This document shows positions 35,843-44,441 of a stretch of 51,071 nucleotides of DNA, one piece after another (within the stretch, counting starts at the first letter, position 1; the number at the start of each line of letters is the position of its first letter). This DNA is from Flavobacterium sp. JAS. Lineage in GTDB: Bacteria; Bacteroidota; Bacteroidia; Flavobacteriales; Flavobacteriaceae. The notes below the pieces were generated by a model. It was not told the origin of the DNA. It was given only the letters and a program-made list of their open reading frames with translations, and searched no databases. Location: NCBI RefSeq assembly GCF_020991455.1, contig NZ_JAJMOX010000021.1, positions 1 to 51,071 on the forward strand. Reading direction: 5' to 3'. The position numbers and the translations under genes were made by a program.

Positions 35843-36142
35843 ATGAAAAATAATTATATAACTATGGCCGTACTAAAAGCCAAAAGCGGCAAGCGGGAAA
35901 AACTACGGGAGGAATTATTAAAACTCATCACTCCCACCCGTAAAGAAGAAGGATGTTTGGAGTATATTCTTTTTGAAGATAAAAATCAGGCCAGTACATT
36001 TTACATGCGCGAGGCGTTTAAAGATTACAAAGCTTTTGAAGCCCACGGAAACACAGCGCACTTCAAAAACTTTGCATCGCAAATAAACGAACTGATGCTT
36101 GAACCTATACAATTGATAGAATTAGAACAGGTTTCTAATTAA
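35843..36142 (+). CDS. ABM-domain protein (putative quinol monooxygenase, YgiN-like)
   Basis: 99 residues of the antibiotic-biosynthesis-monooxygenase fold: MAVLKAKSGKREKLREELLK, then TRKEEGCLEYILFEDK and TFYMREAFKDYKAFEAHGNT followed by HFKNF. These are small dimeric ferredoxin-like proteins, several of which oxidise quinols. It begins five bases after the cupin-MRJP gene and ends the operon; a terminator follows. Pairing with a nitroreductase and HxlR supports a quinone theme. Confidence 0.9.
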   Translation: MKNNYITMAVLKAKSGKREKLREELLKLITPTRKEEGCLEYILFEDKNQASTFYMREAFKDYKAFEAHGNTAHFKNFASQINELMLEPIQLIELEQVSN

Positions 36143-36200
36143 TAAAAAACACAGAATTAGTCATACTTCCGTTATGCTATTATAAATTTTTAAGCTTTAC

Positions 36201-36245
36201 ACTACAAAGGGTAAGCCATAATGCCAGCCCTTTGTAGTTGTTTTT
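36201..36245 (+). terminator. terminator of the nitroreductase-budA operon
   Basis: ACTACAAAGGG, a 16-base loop, CCCTTTGTAGT, then TGTTTTT. An 11-bp perfect stem 58 bases after the last gene. The following 36246-36561 shows no clear gene. Confidence 0.8.
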
Positions 36246-36561
36246 AATCCCGAATCCAATGGAGTGAATACCTTTTCTGCCACAAAAAGTTAATACCGTT
36301 TTTTTGAAATATACCAGTAAAGTTAGATCCGAAGTATTTACTATCTATTAATTTTACGACAAGTTAACACTCCACAACTTTGAAAAAGGCAAAAGACTAG
36401 GAAAAAGTGATCCAATAGATGCCCCACTTTTCAAGAAGATTGTTATCGCCCAACATCGAAAGACTTAAAGTTAAAGTTCAGGTGACCCTCCTCTACAATA
36501 AAATACTGAGAATTATACAAAGATTTTTAGTTTCTTCGTCTGAATCTAGTCACTTACGATT

Positions 36562-36849
36562 TTATTTCCTCATGCTTTCTTTGACTTTTTCTCTATGCAT
36601 CTTCCCCCAGTTACTTAGCTCGTGTATTACACTTTTCAAGGTCTTACTATAATCAGTTACCTCATAAACAACACTAACTGGAATGGTCTGATGCACAGTA
36701 CGCTTAACAAAATCATTTAATTCCAAATCTTTGAGTTCTTTTGCCAAAATCTTTGGAGATGTACCTTGAACTGCCCCCAAAAAGTTGGACGTATTAACAA
36801 AATTAATTTTTTTGTACGATATGCCCAATATCCGCTTCCCATTTTTCAC
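36562..36849 (-). pseudogene. HxlR-family regulator with damaged N-terminus
   Basis: The C-terminal two thirds is good HxlR sequence: GAVQGTSPKILAKELKDLEL, NDFVKRTVHQTIPVSVVYEV and LKSVIHELSNWGKMHREK. Before that, the helix-turn-helix start (normally a GKWK...RF.EL pattern) is garbled as KNGKRILGISYKKINFVNTS. The only usable start is GTG at 36849; the frame upstream runs without ATG to a TAG near 36913, and ATG codons nearby lie in other frames. It is therefore a damaged gene or an unusual short form. It follows the DoxX gene at 36997 on the same strand, 147 bases downstream. Confidence 0.7.
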
Positions 36850-36996
36850 TTGAGAAACTATACAAATGTGTGTTTTGTCATAATTGACGCCCGATTCTCC
36901 AGTTTTAACTTGCTAGTTTTTGGGGAGGACTCATAATTAAATTTTATTTTTTTCATAGCTATTTAAATTTAAAATAATATTTAGTATCACAACCTT

Positions 36997-37422
36997 TTAA
37001 TTTGGGTTATTTTTATTTTGTCTAAGCTGAACAATTATGCTTAACATAAATGCGGCTGCCGAGCCTGTAAAGACCGAATAATCCAATGGAGTCTTAATGC
37101 TTATTGCAATTGTCATGGATAAGGCAAATAATAACAACAGGGCACTACTTGCCCTGGCTATCCAAATTGTTTTAAAATTGGTCAATAATAAAATACCCAA
37201 GGCAATTTCAAGACCGGTAGCAGTATAGGCCAGCAATGGGATCAGGCTGTACGGAGCATAAGGATTTAAGCTTTGGGTGTATGTAACAAAGCTTTGCCAG
37301 TTACCCCACGCCGAAACATTTTTAGGCCAGAGGCCAAATCGGTCAGCACTGGCAGATAAAAATCCTGCACTTAATGCAATCCGTAAAAACCATTCTGCTA
37401 TTTTAATTTCTTTTTCTTTCAT
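36997..37422 (-). CDS. DoxX-family membrane protein
   Basis: 141 residues with about four membrane spans. EWFLRIALSAGFLSASADRF, LIPLLAYTATGLEIALGILL and SALLLLFALSMTIAISIKTP are DoxX-like. Members such as B. subtilis CatD or human-pathogen DoxX proteins are linked to quinone and thiol stress. Here it stands next to a damaged HxlR and 1.7 kb from a dead catechol-dioxygenase-like gene, reminiscent of the catDE-catR set. Confidence 0.82.
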   Translation of the reverse strand: MKEKEIKIAEWFLRIALSAGFLSASADRFGLWPKNVSAWGNWQSFVTYTQSLNPYAPYSLIPLLAYTATGLEIALGILLLTNFKTIWIARASSALLLLFALSMTIAISIKTPLDYSVFTGSAAAFMLSIIVQLRQNKNNPN

Positions 37423-37652
37423 TTTTTCTTAATTAATTATTTTGTTAAAGTAATAAGCACTGATGATAGAATTTAAGCTTCGTGGCCTTAAAATATATGC
37501 ACGCTCTTCCTATATTCGCTGCTAATTAAATAAATGAAAATTTGGTTGGCGTATTATATTTAGATAATATAATGCATATTCCTATGAAAGTGAGCAGTGT
37601 AAATGAAGTGTAAAGAGTATATCTCAATATGGGTTAAAATTACTAATTTAAA

Positions 37653-37975
37653 TTATACAACTGCTGTGCTTTCTGATTTTTTCCTTCTCGATGATTCACC
37701 TAATAAATCTATTCTGAGTGAGTAATGTACCATTTCCACAATGGTTTGTTCAGCAATTATTTCATGCCAAGAAGCCACAGGCAATTGGGAGATAATAATA
37801 GTAGAGCGCTTGCGATGTCTGTCTTCAATAATCTCCATAAAATCTTGTCTTTTATGATTTTCCAATGATTGCAATCCAAAATCATCTAAAATAATCAGGT
37901 CTTGTTTTTCGATCCTATCAATTTCTTTGAGATGTTTTTTCGAATTCCTGCTGTTTGTCTTGATAAGATGGCTAT
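37653..37975 (-). mobile_element. IS21-family IstB remnant
   Basis: The minus strand gives KKHLKEIDRIEKQDLIILDD, FG, LENHKRQDFMEIIEDRH, RSTIIISQLPVASWHEI and LRIDLLGESSRRKK, the C-terminal half of the IS21 helper ATPase with its Walker B LDDFG. Upstream the frame is shifted. The usual ADAILDR segment before VH..LRI is missing. The N-terminal Walker A part, the IstA transposase and any terminal repeats are absent, so it is a fossil. Confidence 0.85.
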
Positions 37976-38075
37976 GTAAACATAATTAGGAGTTTCTTTT
38001 TGTGGTTTTGTCATAATGCGCCGGTTTGAATTCACATGGAATTAGATGAAATATAGTTCAATTTGCTAAACTTGA

Positions 38076-38834
38076 TTAATCCGCCGTCCAATATGATACA
38101 GCAGCGTAATTTATACTGTCCCATATTAATCTATTTTTTAAATAATTCCTCAATTTATTTACAGTTTCAAATTCAGCAGCTATGTATATGTATGTTTCAT
38201 TTTCTTTTTTATCTCGCAGCATAGTTTTTGAAATACTTGCTAGATAACTTCCTTTTTCAGGATGCGGGTTATGCAACCATGTTATTTGAGTCCTTGCATT
38301 TGAAGGTAAAGGTATTTCATCTTTTACACCGTAGACTTCCAAAAGGATTTCCGCTTCCACACCATCGGGTAGTTGTTCTAAAATGCAGCTTATGACCGGA
38401 AGTGCTGTATGATCACCTATAAGTAAGTATCGGTCAGATTTTGGGACAAGTGGTTTTGTACCTTGTTTCATTCCGACTTTTAATTTGTCACCTACTTTCG
38501 CTCTAGAAGCCCAGCTTGATGCAGGCCCATAATCTTCATGCAAGACAAAGTCTATCTTTAACTCTCGGTTAAACAAGTCTATCTTTCGGTTGGTATAAGT
38601 TCTTACCTGCTCAATTGATTCTTCAACGGTATAACTTTTTTCTTCATCTGGAAAGTAAATACTATTAGTCCCTTTTGATGGTATGAACAGCTTATTATTA
38701 GAACCTTCTTTTACATTCTTAAGTTGTTCAACTAATCTTTCCGGAATATGAAAAGTAATTCTAATGTAATGTGGTGTTATTAATTCCTGTTTTTTTACTG
38801 TAAAAACAGCTATTATCTTATTGTTAATATCCAT
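38076..38834 (-). CDS. siderophore-interacting protein (ferric-siderophore reductase)
   Basis: 252 residues of the SIP/ViuB family. The FAD-binding part shows VRTYTNRKID and DFVLHEDYGPASSWASRAKV, then GDKLKVGMKQGT; the NAD(P)-binding part shows RYLLIGDHTALPVISCILEQ, LPDGVEAEILLEVYG and a C-terminal YIAAEFETVNKLRNYL and SYWTAD. Members reduce Fe(III)-siderophores in the cytoplasm to release iron. No siderophore receptor is adjacent, and its place next to an IS remnant suggests relocation. Confidence 0.88.
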   Translation of the reverse strand: MDINNKIIAVFTVKKQELITPHYIRITFHIPERLVEQLKNVKEGSNNKLFIPSKGTNSIYFPDEEKSYTVEESIEQVRTYTNRKIDLFNRELKIDFVLHEDYGPASSWASRAKVGDKLKVGMKQGTKPLVPKSDRYLLIGDHTALPVISCILEQLPDGVEAEILLEVYGVKDEIPLPSNARTQITWLHNPHPEKGSYLASISKTMLRDKKENETYIYIAAEFETVNKLRNYLKNRLIWDSINYAAVSYWTAD

Positions 38835-39089
38835 TCTCTTATATCATTAAGTTATTCAACAAGGGCACATTTCAGTAGGATTAAAACTGGACGACTTGGA
38901 CTGAATAGTGGACGCACGGTCTCAAAATATGGCGAAATAGTTTGGCAATAGTGTACCGCTAAATTTTGGTTTAGAAACTTGCCCTGTTCGGCTCTATATA
39001 TCGCTCATCTGAACGTTTTTTCGTAAACTAATTCATCAAGTAAAGGAAAAAGAGGCAGCATTAATTATTCATAATTCAATATTCCTTTA

Positions 39090-39579
39090 TCAGTCAAGTT
39101 CCTGAAATAGATTACCAAGGTCGAGTTCTTTAATTAACATATTAATTGACCCGTCGGAGTCGTACGACCAAAGTTTCTTTGGTCTATCCCAGTAAAGTTC
39201 TACACCATTTCCGTCTGGATCATTCAGATAAAGGGCTTCCGAAACTCCCTTGTCACTCGCACCAGTCATCGGATACTTTGCCATTCGTATGCGATGACAG
39301 ATTTTGGCAAGTTCTTTCCTTGTGGCATAAAGGATAGCGGTGTGGTATAGCCCGACACCCTTCATAGGGGGCATGGTGACCCAGTGCTATGCCAAGTATT
39401 GAGACCAATATGATGATGATAACCGCCTGCTGATAGAAAAGCGGCCTGTTTTCCATAGGTTGACGTCAGTTCAAAGCCTAATAAATCTTTATCAAAGTAA
39501 GAGACCAATCAAGGTCGACCACCTTTAGATGCACGTGCCCTATCCTTGTAGTTGCGGAAACTGCATATTTTTCTTTCAT
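39090..39579 (-). pseudogene. dead catechol-2,3-dioxygenase-like VOC protein
   Basis: From ATG at 39577-39579 the minus strand reads MKEKYAVSATTRIGHVHLKV, VDLDWSL, then in another frame DLLGFELTSTYGKQAAFLSA and GGYHHHIGLNTWHS, then in a third frame MKGVGLYHTAILYATRKELA, GASDKGVSEALYLNDPDGNG and VELYWDRPKKLW. Together these make one glyoxalase/extradiol-dioxygenase protein of about 165 residues with conserved His and Glu ligands. At least two frameshifts disable it. B. subtilis CatE-type proteins look alike. Confidence 0.9.
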
Positions 39580-39698
39580 TGAGCAATGTAATTTCTTTAG
39601 TTTATTCAATCTATAAATAGCTCTCCCTCTATTTGATACTTAGATTCGTTAAGCTTTAGGCTAAATAATTTGATACCCTTTGAATTGAAAGTAGGCGA

Positions 39699-40577
39699 TT
39701 AACTATAAACCTTTGCTATAAATTGACTTACAGAAGTTGATTTTCTATTTAAGAAATTGGACAAGGTATCATCATCTTTGTCCATTGTTTGTTGAGCTAT
39801 AGCTGTACCCCACATAGTGAACATACCAATGTACATTTCGGGTACGCCAGCTTTTTCCATAATAGCTTTAAACTCATTAACATCTAAGGATGTGTACTTG
39901 ACTTTTTTATTTAATACTTCAGAAATATTTTGAGCTATGGTATTAAAACCAATGGATTCGGAATTGGTTAATGAATAGGTTTTATTTTTATGATCCTCTG
40001 TGGTTAAAACATGGGCAGCAGCTTCGGCCAACTCTTCGCGAAGGACCCAGCTTGCTTTTCCTTCTCCTGCAGGAAACAAAATATTTTCAGTCTCGGCCAC
40101 TTTATCGCCGACAAAAGCGAGTATCATTTCAGCATAAATAGCATTTTGAAGTATAGTGTAGTCAATTCCACTTTCTTTTAGATAGTTTTCAGACTCAACG
40201 TGAGAATTTTGGAAATCTGCTATGGCTGAATCCTCATATCCCGGTTTTCTAACAAAGGAGGTATATACAATGTGATTGACTTTTGCTTCCTTGGCTGCTT
40301 CTATTACATTTTTGTGATGTAACGTACGGTTTTCAATAGCCTCCCTATTATTGCTAGACACCAACAATAATTTATCTACTCCTCGAAAAGCCTTTACCAT
40401 CGAATCGTGGTCGGTATAATCGCCTTCCTTAATATGTACTCCTTTTTGTTTTAAACTAATTGCTTTGTCAGAATCTCGGACTAAAACCGAAATTCCTGTA
40501 GGACATACTCCTTTTTTTAATAAATGTTCAATTACTTTTGAACCAAATTGACCGGTAGCTCCTGTTACTAATATCAT
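39699..40577 (-). CDS. NmrA-like NAD(P)-binding quinone oxidoreductase (QorB-like)
   Basis: 292 residues. MILVTGATGQFGSKVIEHLL carries the GxxGxxG cofactor site; LLLVSSNNREAIENRTLHHK, NVIEAAKEAKVNHIVYTSFV, LKESGIDYTILQNAIYAEMI and the tail are typical of the NmrA/QOR2 group. E. coli QorB (YtfG) reduces quinones with NADPH and its gene adjoins an HxlR-type regulator gene. Here a DoxX gene lies 49 bases upstream on the same strand and an HxlR gene beyond it is divergent. Confidence 0.9.
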   Translation of the reverse strand: MILVTGATGQFGSKVIEHLLKKGVCPTGISVLVRDSDKAISLKQKGVHIKEGDYTDHDSMVKAFRGVDKLLLVSSNNREAIENRTLHHKNVIEAAKEAKVNHIVYTSFVRKPGYEDSAIADFQNSHVESENYLKESGIDYTILQNAIYAEMILAFVGDKVAETENILFPAGEGKASWVLREELAEAAAHVLTTEDHKNKTYSLTNSESIGFNTIAQNISEVLNKKVKYTSLDVNEFKAIMEKAGVPEMYIGMFTMWGTAIAQQTMDKDDDTLSNFLNRKSTSVSQFIAKVYS

Positions 40578-40626
40578 ATTTCTCTTTATTTAAATGTGTG
40601 TCAAAAATTATTTCAATCTATAATTT

Positions 40627-40986
40627 TTAATTGTTTTGAAGTTTATAGTGGCTTACGTATGAAGCAATTAAAATTGCAAGAAAAACAATTCCTGCGATAA
40701 CCTTATCCGCAGGGTCGCCTACTGCATAATGTGCTATAGAAGCCGATACGAACATAATGGCGAACCCGATGTAAGCGGTCTCTTTTAACAATCTAACGGG
40801 CAGCCATAGTAAAACCGCACCGATAAGTTTTGTAATTCCCAATTCAATCCGAAAATAATCCGGAAACCCTAAATGCGCCATTGATGCTTTTACTTCAGGT
40901 TTGGTTAGGGTCTCAAACGCAATATATACCATCATAGCGGAAATAATTCCGGTTGTAATGTAATAACTGATTTTTGTTGCTTTCAT
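40627..40986 (-). CDS. DoxX-family membrane protein
   Basis: 119 residues, four predicted spans. FETLTKPEVKASMAHLGFPD, YFRIELGITKLIGAVLLWLP and GFAIMFVSASIAHYAVGD are the DoxX-like signature (LG.P.Y......K..G...L). It opens a two-gene operon with the NmrA-like reductase and is divergent from the HxlR gene at 41105, with a perfect palindrome in between. Confidence 0.88.
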   Translation of the reverse strand: MKATKISYYITTGIISAMMVYIAFETLTKPEVKASMAHLGFPDYFRIELGITKLIGAVLLWLPVRLLKETAYIGFAIMFVSASIAHYAVGDPADKVIAGIVFLAILIASYVSHYKLQNN

Positions 40987-41047
40987 TATTTTTATTTTTA
41001 AAAATTTGACATTACAAAATTATGTATATTTACTAACTAAAGTAGAG

Positions 41048-41082
41048 TACTTACTAAAATGTAAGTAGTAACCTTTTGGTTA
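41048..41082. promoter_or_regulatory. HxlR operator pair between DoxX and HxlR genes
   Basis: TACTTAC-TAAAAT-GTAAGTA (41048-41067) is a perfect inverted repeat. Directly after it, TAACC-TTTT-GGTTA (41069-41082) is a second one. Both lie in the 118-bp divergent region and are the obvious binding sites for the adjacent regulator. Confidence 0.65.
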
Positions 41083-41104
41083 GTAGATCCCGAAAAAAAG
41101 AATA

Positions 41105-41467
41105 ATGACAAAGAATAAATTAGAGTATTCACCTGTACAATGTACAAACCGTCTATCAGCAACAGAGGACGCTATATACGTTCTTGGAGGTAGGTGGACC
41201 ATACGGGTTATGATTGCGATTTTAGGCGGACATACAAGGTTCAACGAATTACAACGAGCCGTAAAAGGTATTTCCGCAAAAATGCTATCAAGCGAACTGA
41301 AAAAATTAGAGATAAACCATTTGGTGGAAAGAACTGTATTTGCGGACCAAACCCCTGTAATAGTAGAATATCTTCCTACTGATTACAGTCAATCGTTGAA
41401 AGATATTATTACTGCTTTGACTCAATGGGGCGAAAAGCACAAAACGAAAATCACGACCGATAATTAG
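41105..41467 (+). CDS. HxlR (DUF24) regulator of the DoxX-NmrA operon
   Basis: 120 residues: ATEDAIYVLGGRWTIRVMIA, ILGGHTRFNELQRAVKGISA, KMLSSELKKLEINHLVERTV and SQSLKDIITALTQWGEKHK. Cys13 in SPVQCTNR is the only cysteine and lies in the sensing position. It differs from the other HxlR copies in the window (GGRWT instead of GKWK), so it is not a recent duplicate. It likely represses the divergent DoxX-NmrA operon. Confidence 0.9.
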   Translation: MTKNKLEYSPVQCTNRLSATEDAIYVLGGRWTIRVMIAILGGHTRFNELQRAVKGISAKMLSSELKKLEINHLVERTVFADQTPVIVEYLPTDYSQSLKDIITALTQWGEKHKTKITTDN

Positions 41468-41493
41468 AATAAACCAACATTTTGCAGCTAACT

Positions 41494-41540
41494 GTATATT
41501 TCGGGAAAAGTGGCTCTTCGTCACTTTTCCCGAAATATAC
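41494..41540. repeat. perfect 19-bp inverted repeat
   Basis: GTATATTTCGGGAAAAGTG, nine bases, CACTTTTCCCGAAATATAC. It begins 27 bases after the HxlR stop and coincides with the broken 5' edge of an MFS fragment. There is no T run behind either arm, so it is not a standard terminator; it may mark a deletion or insertion end. Confidence 0.8.
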
Positions 41541-41888
41541 ACCTTAGGATTTGTTTTAGCTACAGTCATATTGCACAAGGTTTTCAGCAATCAAAATGAA
41601 AAATTTTCGAACTGGTATGCTTTCGGATTTCTATCAGGAATCTGTCTCATTGCTTTGTCTGTTAAGCCAAATATGGTATTCATTTATCTTATCATATTTT
41701 TGTTAGGCCTATCAAGCCAATTGTTTCGAAACTTCGGTAGAATACTTTTTCAGCAGCATACGACTGATCATTTAAGAGGTAAGGTCATGTCAATTATCAT
41801 ATCTGACAGCAGTGTTATTCACGAGCGAGACTCTCGCGCCAGCAGGGAAAAATCTACCATTCATACTTTATTTATTCTTAAATTTTAG
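41526..41888 (+). pseudogene. internal fragment of an MFS transporter
   Basis: The open frame from 41526 reads TLGFVLATVILHKVFSNQNE, WYAFGFLSGICLIALSVKPN, FIYLIIFLLGLSSQLFRNFG and QQHTTDHLRGKVMSI, which is MFS sequence around TM8-TM10 ending in the usual LRGKVMS loop. The N-terminal half is missing. After MSI the reading becomes unrelated and ends at 41888. No native start remains. Confidence 0.75.
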
Positions 41889-41996
41889 TGTTGTGGTTTA
41901 ACTAATTTTACATAAATTTAATGCAGTCACATTCTTAATTTTTAAGGAGAAATAATCGTTGGAGGAGATATTAAAATTAACTTGAAATTACTAAAA

Positions 41997-43274
41997 ATGA
42001 ATAACATTCAGGATTTAAATATTAAAAATGAGATATTACCTATATTTGATAATTCTTTAAATTCTTTCACAAAAAATAAGATTCTTTATTTATTGGAAAC
42101 ACCCTTAATAAGTGAAGATAAAATTATAGAAAGGCAAAATATTCTCAAGGCCTTCGGATCTAATATGAAGGTTTTGGAGAGCTATTCTTATACAGTGCTT
42201 TATTTAAACGAGGTTCACTTTTTCCTAAATAATTTTAAAGCAGTAAATCTCAAAGGGAGGAGTTTACTCTTTTCAGGTCCTAGTGATGATGAAATTCTTT
42301 TAAATAATAAATTGCATCAAATGTTATTATTTTTTAACAGGCTGGAATCTGTCTATTTTTCAAGAATTACTTTAAAAGATTTTCCTGAAATTTATAGAAA
42401 AGATTTAAATAGAATTCTATCCTTTCTTTCATTCTTTGACTTGAAACATTATGAGTTAATAATTAGAGAAAAGCGTTTAAGAAGAAAACATGTTAAAGAA
42501 TTAATCAATAAAATTCTGAAATTAAAGCTTGAACAAAGGATCGAAGCCTTTTGGGAAGATTTATTTTTGTTTGAATCTTATTGTTCTATTAGTGTGGCAA
42601 TAAAAAATAAAAATTTTTCGTTTCCGACTTTTAAAGAAAAAGAAATAAGTTTGAATGATTTCTATCATCCAATAATAAAAAATCCAATTAAAAATAACTT
42701 TACAGCTTTCAGTAACGTTATTGTATTAAATGGACCTAATATGTCGGGAAAGTCAACTTTTCTTAAATCCATTAGTCTATGTATATATTTAGGAAATCTC
42801 GGACTTGCCATTCCAGCATCAAAAGGAATAATTCCTTTTTGTAGTGATTTTTCAATTGTAATTACTAAGCGTGATAATATTTTAAGTGGCTACAGTCATT
42901 TTATGACAGAAATTATTAATCTAAAAGATGTTGTTCTACAAGCAGCTGAAGGAAAAAGATGTTTTGCTGTATTTGATGAACTCTTCAGTGGAACAAATGT
43001 TGAAGACGCTTTGGAAATTTGTAGAACAACAATAAATGGTGTTAGTAAGTATAATAATTCATATTTTTTTATTTCCACTCATATCCAGGAATTACGAGAT
43101 ATTACTAACAATAATATATCTACATTTTATTTAGATTGTGAATTGATTAATGATATGCCAACTTTTACCTATAAATTAAAAAAAGGATGGTCCAATATCA
43201 AAGTTGGCAGAATATTATTTGATAAAGAAGGATTGAATGAGCTTCTACACGTTTCTAAGGCGGTTAATAAATAG
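41997..43274 (+). CDS. short MutS-type P-loop ATPase (mutS domain V only)
   Basis: From ATG 41997 the product has 425 residues; a TTG 15 bases earlier is possible. The C-terminal 190 residues are a MutS ATPase domain with Walker A GPNMSGKST (246-254), Walker B CFAVFDELFSGTN (Asp327-Glu328) and STHIQEL. The N-terminal 240 residues are helical, like the MutS lever/core, but the mismatch-binding and connector domains are absent. It is therefore not a repair MutS. Such 'MutS-related' proteins occur beside secondary-metabolite and peptide loci in Bacteroidota. It converges with the AT-rich fulvocin-like cluster and has the same extreme AT content. Confidence 0.88.
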   Translation: MNNIQDLNIKNEILPIFDNSLNSFTKNKILYLLETPLISEDKIIERQNILKAFGSNMKVLESYSYTVLYLNEVHFFLNNFKAVNLKGRSLLFSGPSDDEILLNNKLHQMLLFFNRLESVYFSRITLKDFPEIYRKDLNRILSFLSFFDLKHYELIIREKRLRRKHVKELINKILKLKLEQRIEAFWEDLFLFESYCSISVAIKNKNFSFPTFKEKEISLNDFYHPIIKNPIKNNFTAFSNVIVLNGPNMSGKSTFLKSISLCIYLGNLGLAIPASKGIIPFCSDFSIVITKRDNILSGYSHFMTEIINLKDVVLQAAEGKRCFAVFDELFSGTNVEDALEICRTTINGVSKYNNSYFFISTHIQELRDITNNNISTFYLDCELINDMPTFTYKLKKGWSNIKVGRILFDKEGLNELLHVSKAVNK

Positions 43275-43508
43275 TTTATTATGAGGTTAAAATAAAATTC
43301 CAGTCCTTATAAATTCACTCAATTTTATGAACTTATCTTAACTAAAAAAGATCTAGATTTCTGCGCAGTTTTGCTCTAATGGGCCAATCCTCCAACTATT
43401 TTACTATTAATCTTAAATAAAATGAGTAAACATTAGATTATCTAATTGATGTCAAAATTCATTAAGTTGAAATTTTACTTTATCGAAGTTAATTTTGCAA
43501 ACTAGATG

Positions 43509-44381
43509 TTATTTATTAATCTCCAATAACCGATCAATTTCCCTTTCTGTATTACCTACTATTATACCTTCATCTGTTTCAAAAAATCCTGAATATACTA
43601 TTTTGTTGTTTTGAATTATTATGTAATAAGGAAAACTATTAAAGTTTAATTTTTCCATTGTTTCATTTTTTGAAACTGCAAAAAGTGTTGGAAATTTATA
43701 GTTCAATTTTTCAATTAGCTCTAGTGTACTGCTAAAGTTATCCTGCGGATATGGTACATGAACGGAATAGATCTGTACATCTTTATTGTCTTTGTATTTT
43801 AGGTACAGTCTTTCCAAATCCGGAAATTTCTCATAACATATACCACATTTTGTTGACCAAAAATCAAAAAGTATAATTTTGTCGTTTTCAATTTTAAATG
43901 ATTTTCTATTATTATCAACAAATTTAATATTTGGAAATTGAGTTCCTTTTTTTATGTCTAAACTCAAACTGTACGATATTACGTTTGGCAAAATTAGGAA
44001 GGAAGTGATAACAGGAAAAATGAGTAATATTAAATAAAAAATATGTTTGCGCGAATGTAATAAACAAGTTATTACATAAAGAAGAGGTACCATTAATAAA
44101 TAAATCCAAATTAATCTATATGAATAACCTTCGAAAAATAAAGATGGAACCCAGAGCAAAGTTATAAGAGGTAGTATAATGTTTATGAATCCAATAATTA
44201 TTTTTGTTTTATTAATCTCTACATATAGATAAGTCACTATAATAGTAGCTATCTGTACAGTGAAGCTCATCCAGATATGATTTCCATCAAATATTATTAG
44301 GGACAAAATATAAACGAAGATCAGTAAGATTGACCAAATTAGATAATTGATTTTTTTACTTTTTGTAGCGAATTTATTCAT
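43509..44381 (-). CDS. membrane-anchored TlpA/thioredoxin-like protein
   Basis: 290 residues. The first 135 contain about five hydrophobic spans. From residue 145 a TlpA/ResA-type thioredoxin fold follows with FWSTKCGICYEKFPDLERLY (active-site Cys179 and Cys182) and FPYYIIIQNNKIVYSG near the cis-proline. The redox domain should face the periplasm and could make or reshuffle disulfides. It is the last gene of the operon that begins with the eight-cysteine protein at 47471, so that protein is a natural client. The membrane part resembles no family I can name. Confidence 0.85.
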   Translation of the reverse strand: MNKFATKSKKINYLIWSILLIFVYILSLIIFDGNHIWMSFTVQIATIIVTYLYVEINKTKIIIGFINIILPLITLLWVPSLFFEGYSYRLIWIYLLMVPLLYVITCLLHSRKHIFYLILLIFPVITSFLILPNVISYSLSLDIKKGTQFPNIKFVDNNRKSFKIENDKIILFDFWSTKCGICYEKFPDLERLYLKYKDNKDVQIYSVHVPYPQDNFSSTLELIEKLNYKFPTLFAVSKNETMEKLNFNSFPYYIIIQNNKIVYSGFFETDEGIIVGNTEREIDRLLEINK

Positions 44382-44441
44382 TATAGTTTTACTTATTACT
44401 AAAATTATTTATTGCAGTTAAATAGTCATTTGCATGTAGTT

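Noticed and set aside
36378..36468. Short plus-strand open stretch reading like KRLGKSDPIDAPLFKKIV
   Set aside because: Looks protein-like but I cannot connect it to any family, it has no start and is too short to call.
41571..41888. Treating the MFS fragment as a small complete membrane protein
   Set aside because: The MFS similarity continues upstream of the only start (TTG) and stops abruptly inside the domain, so it is a fragment.
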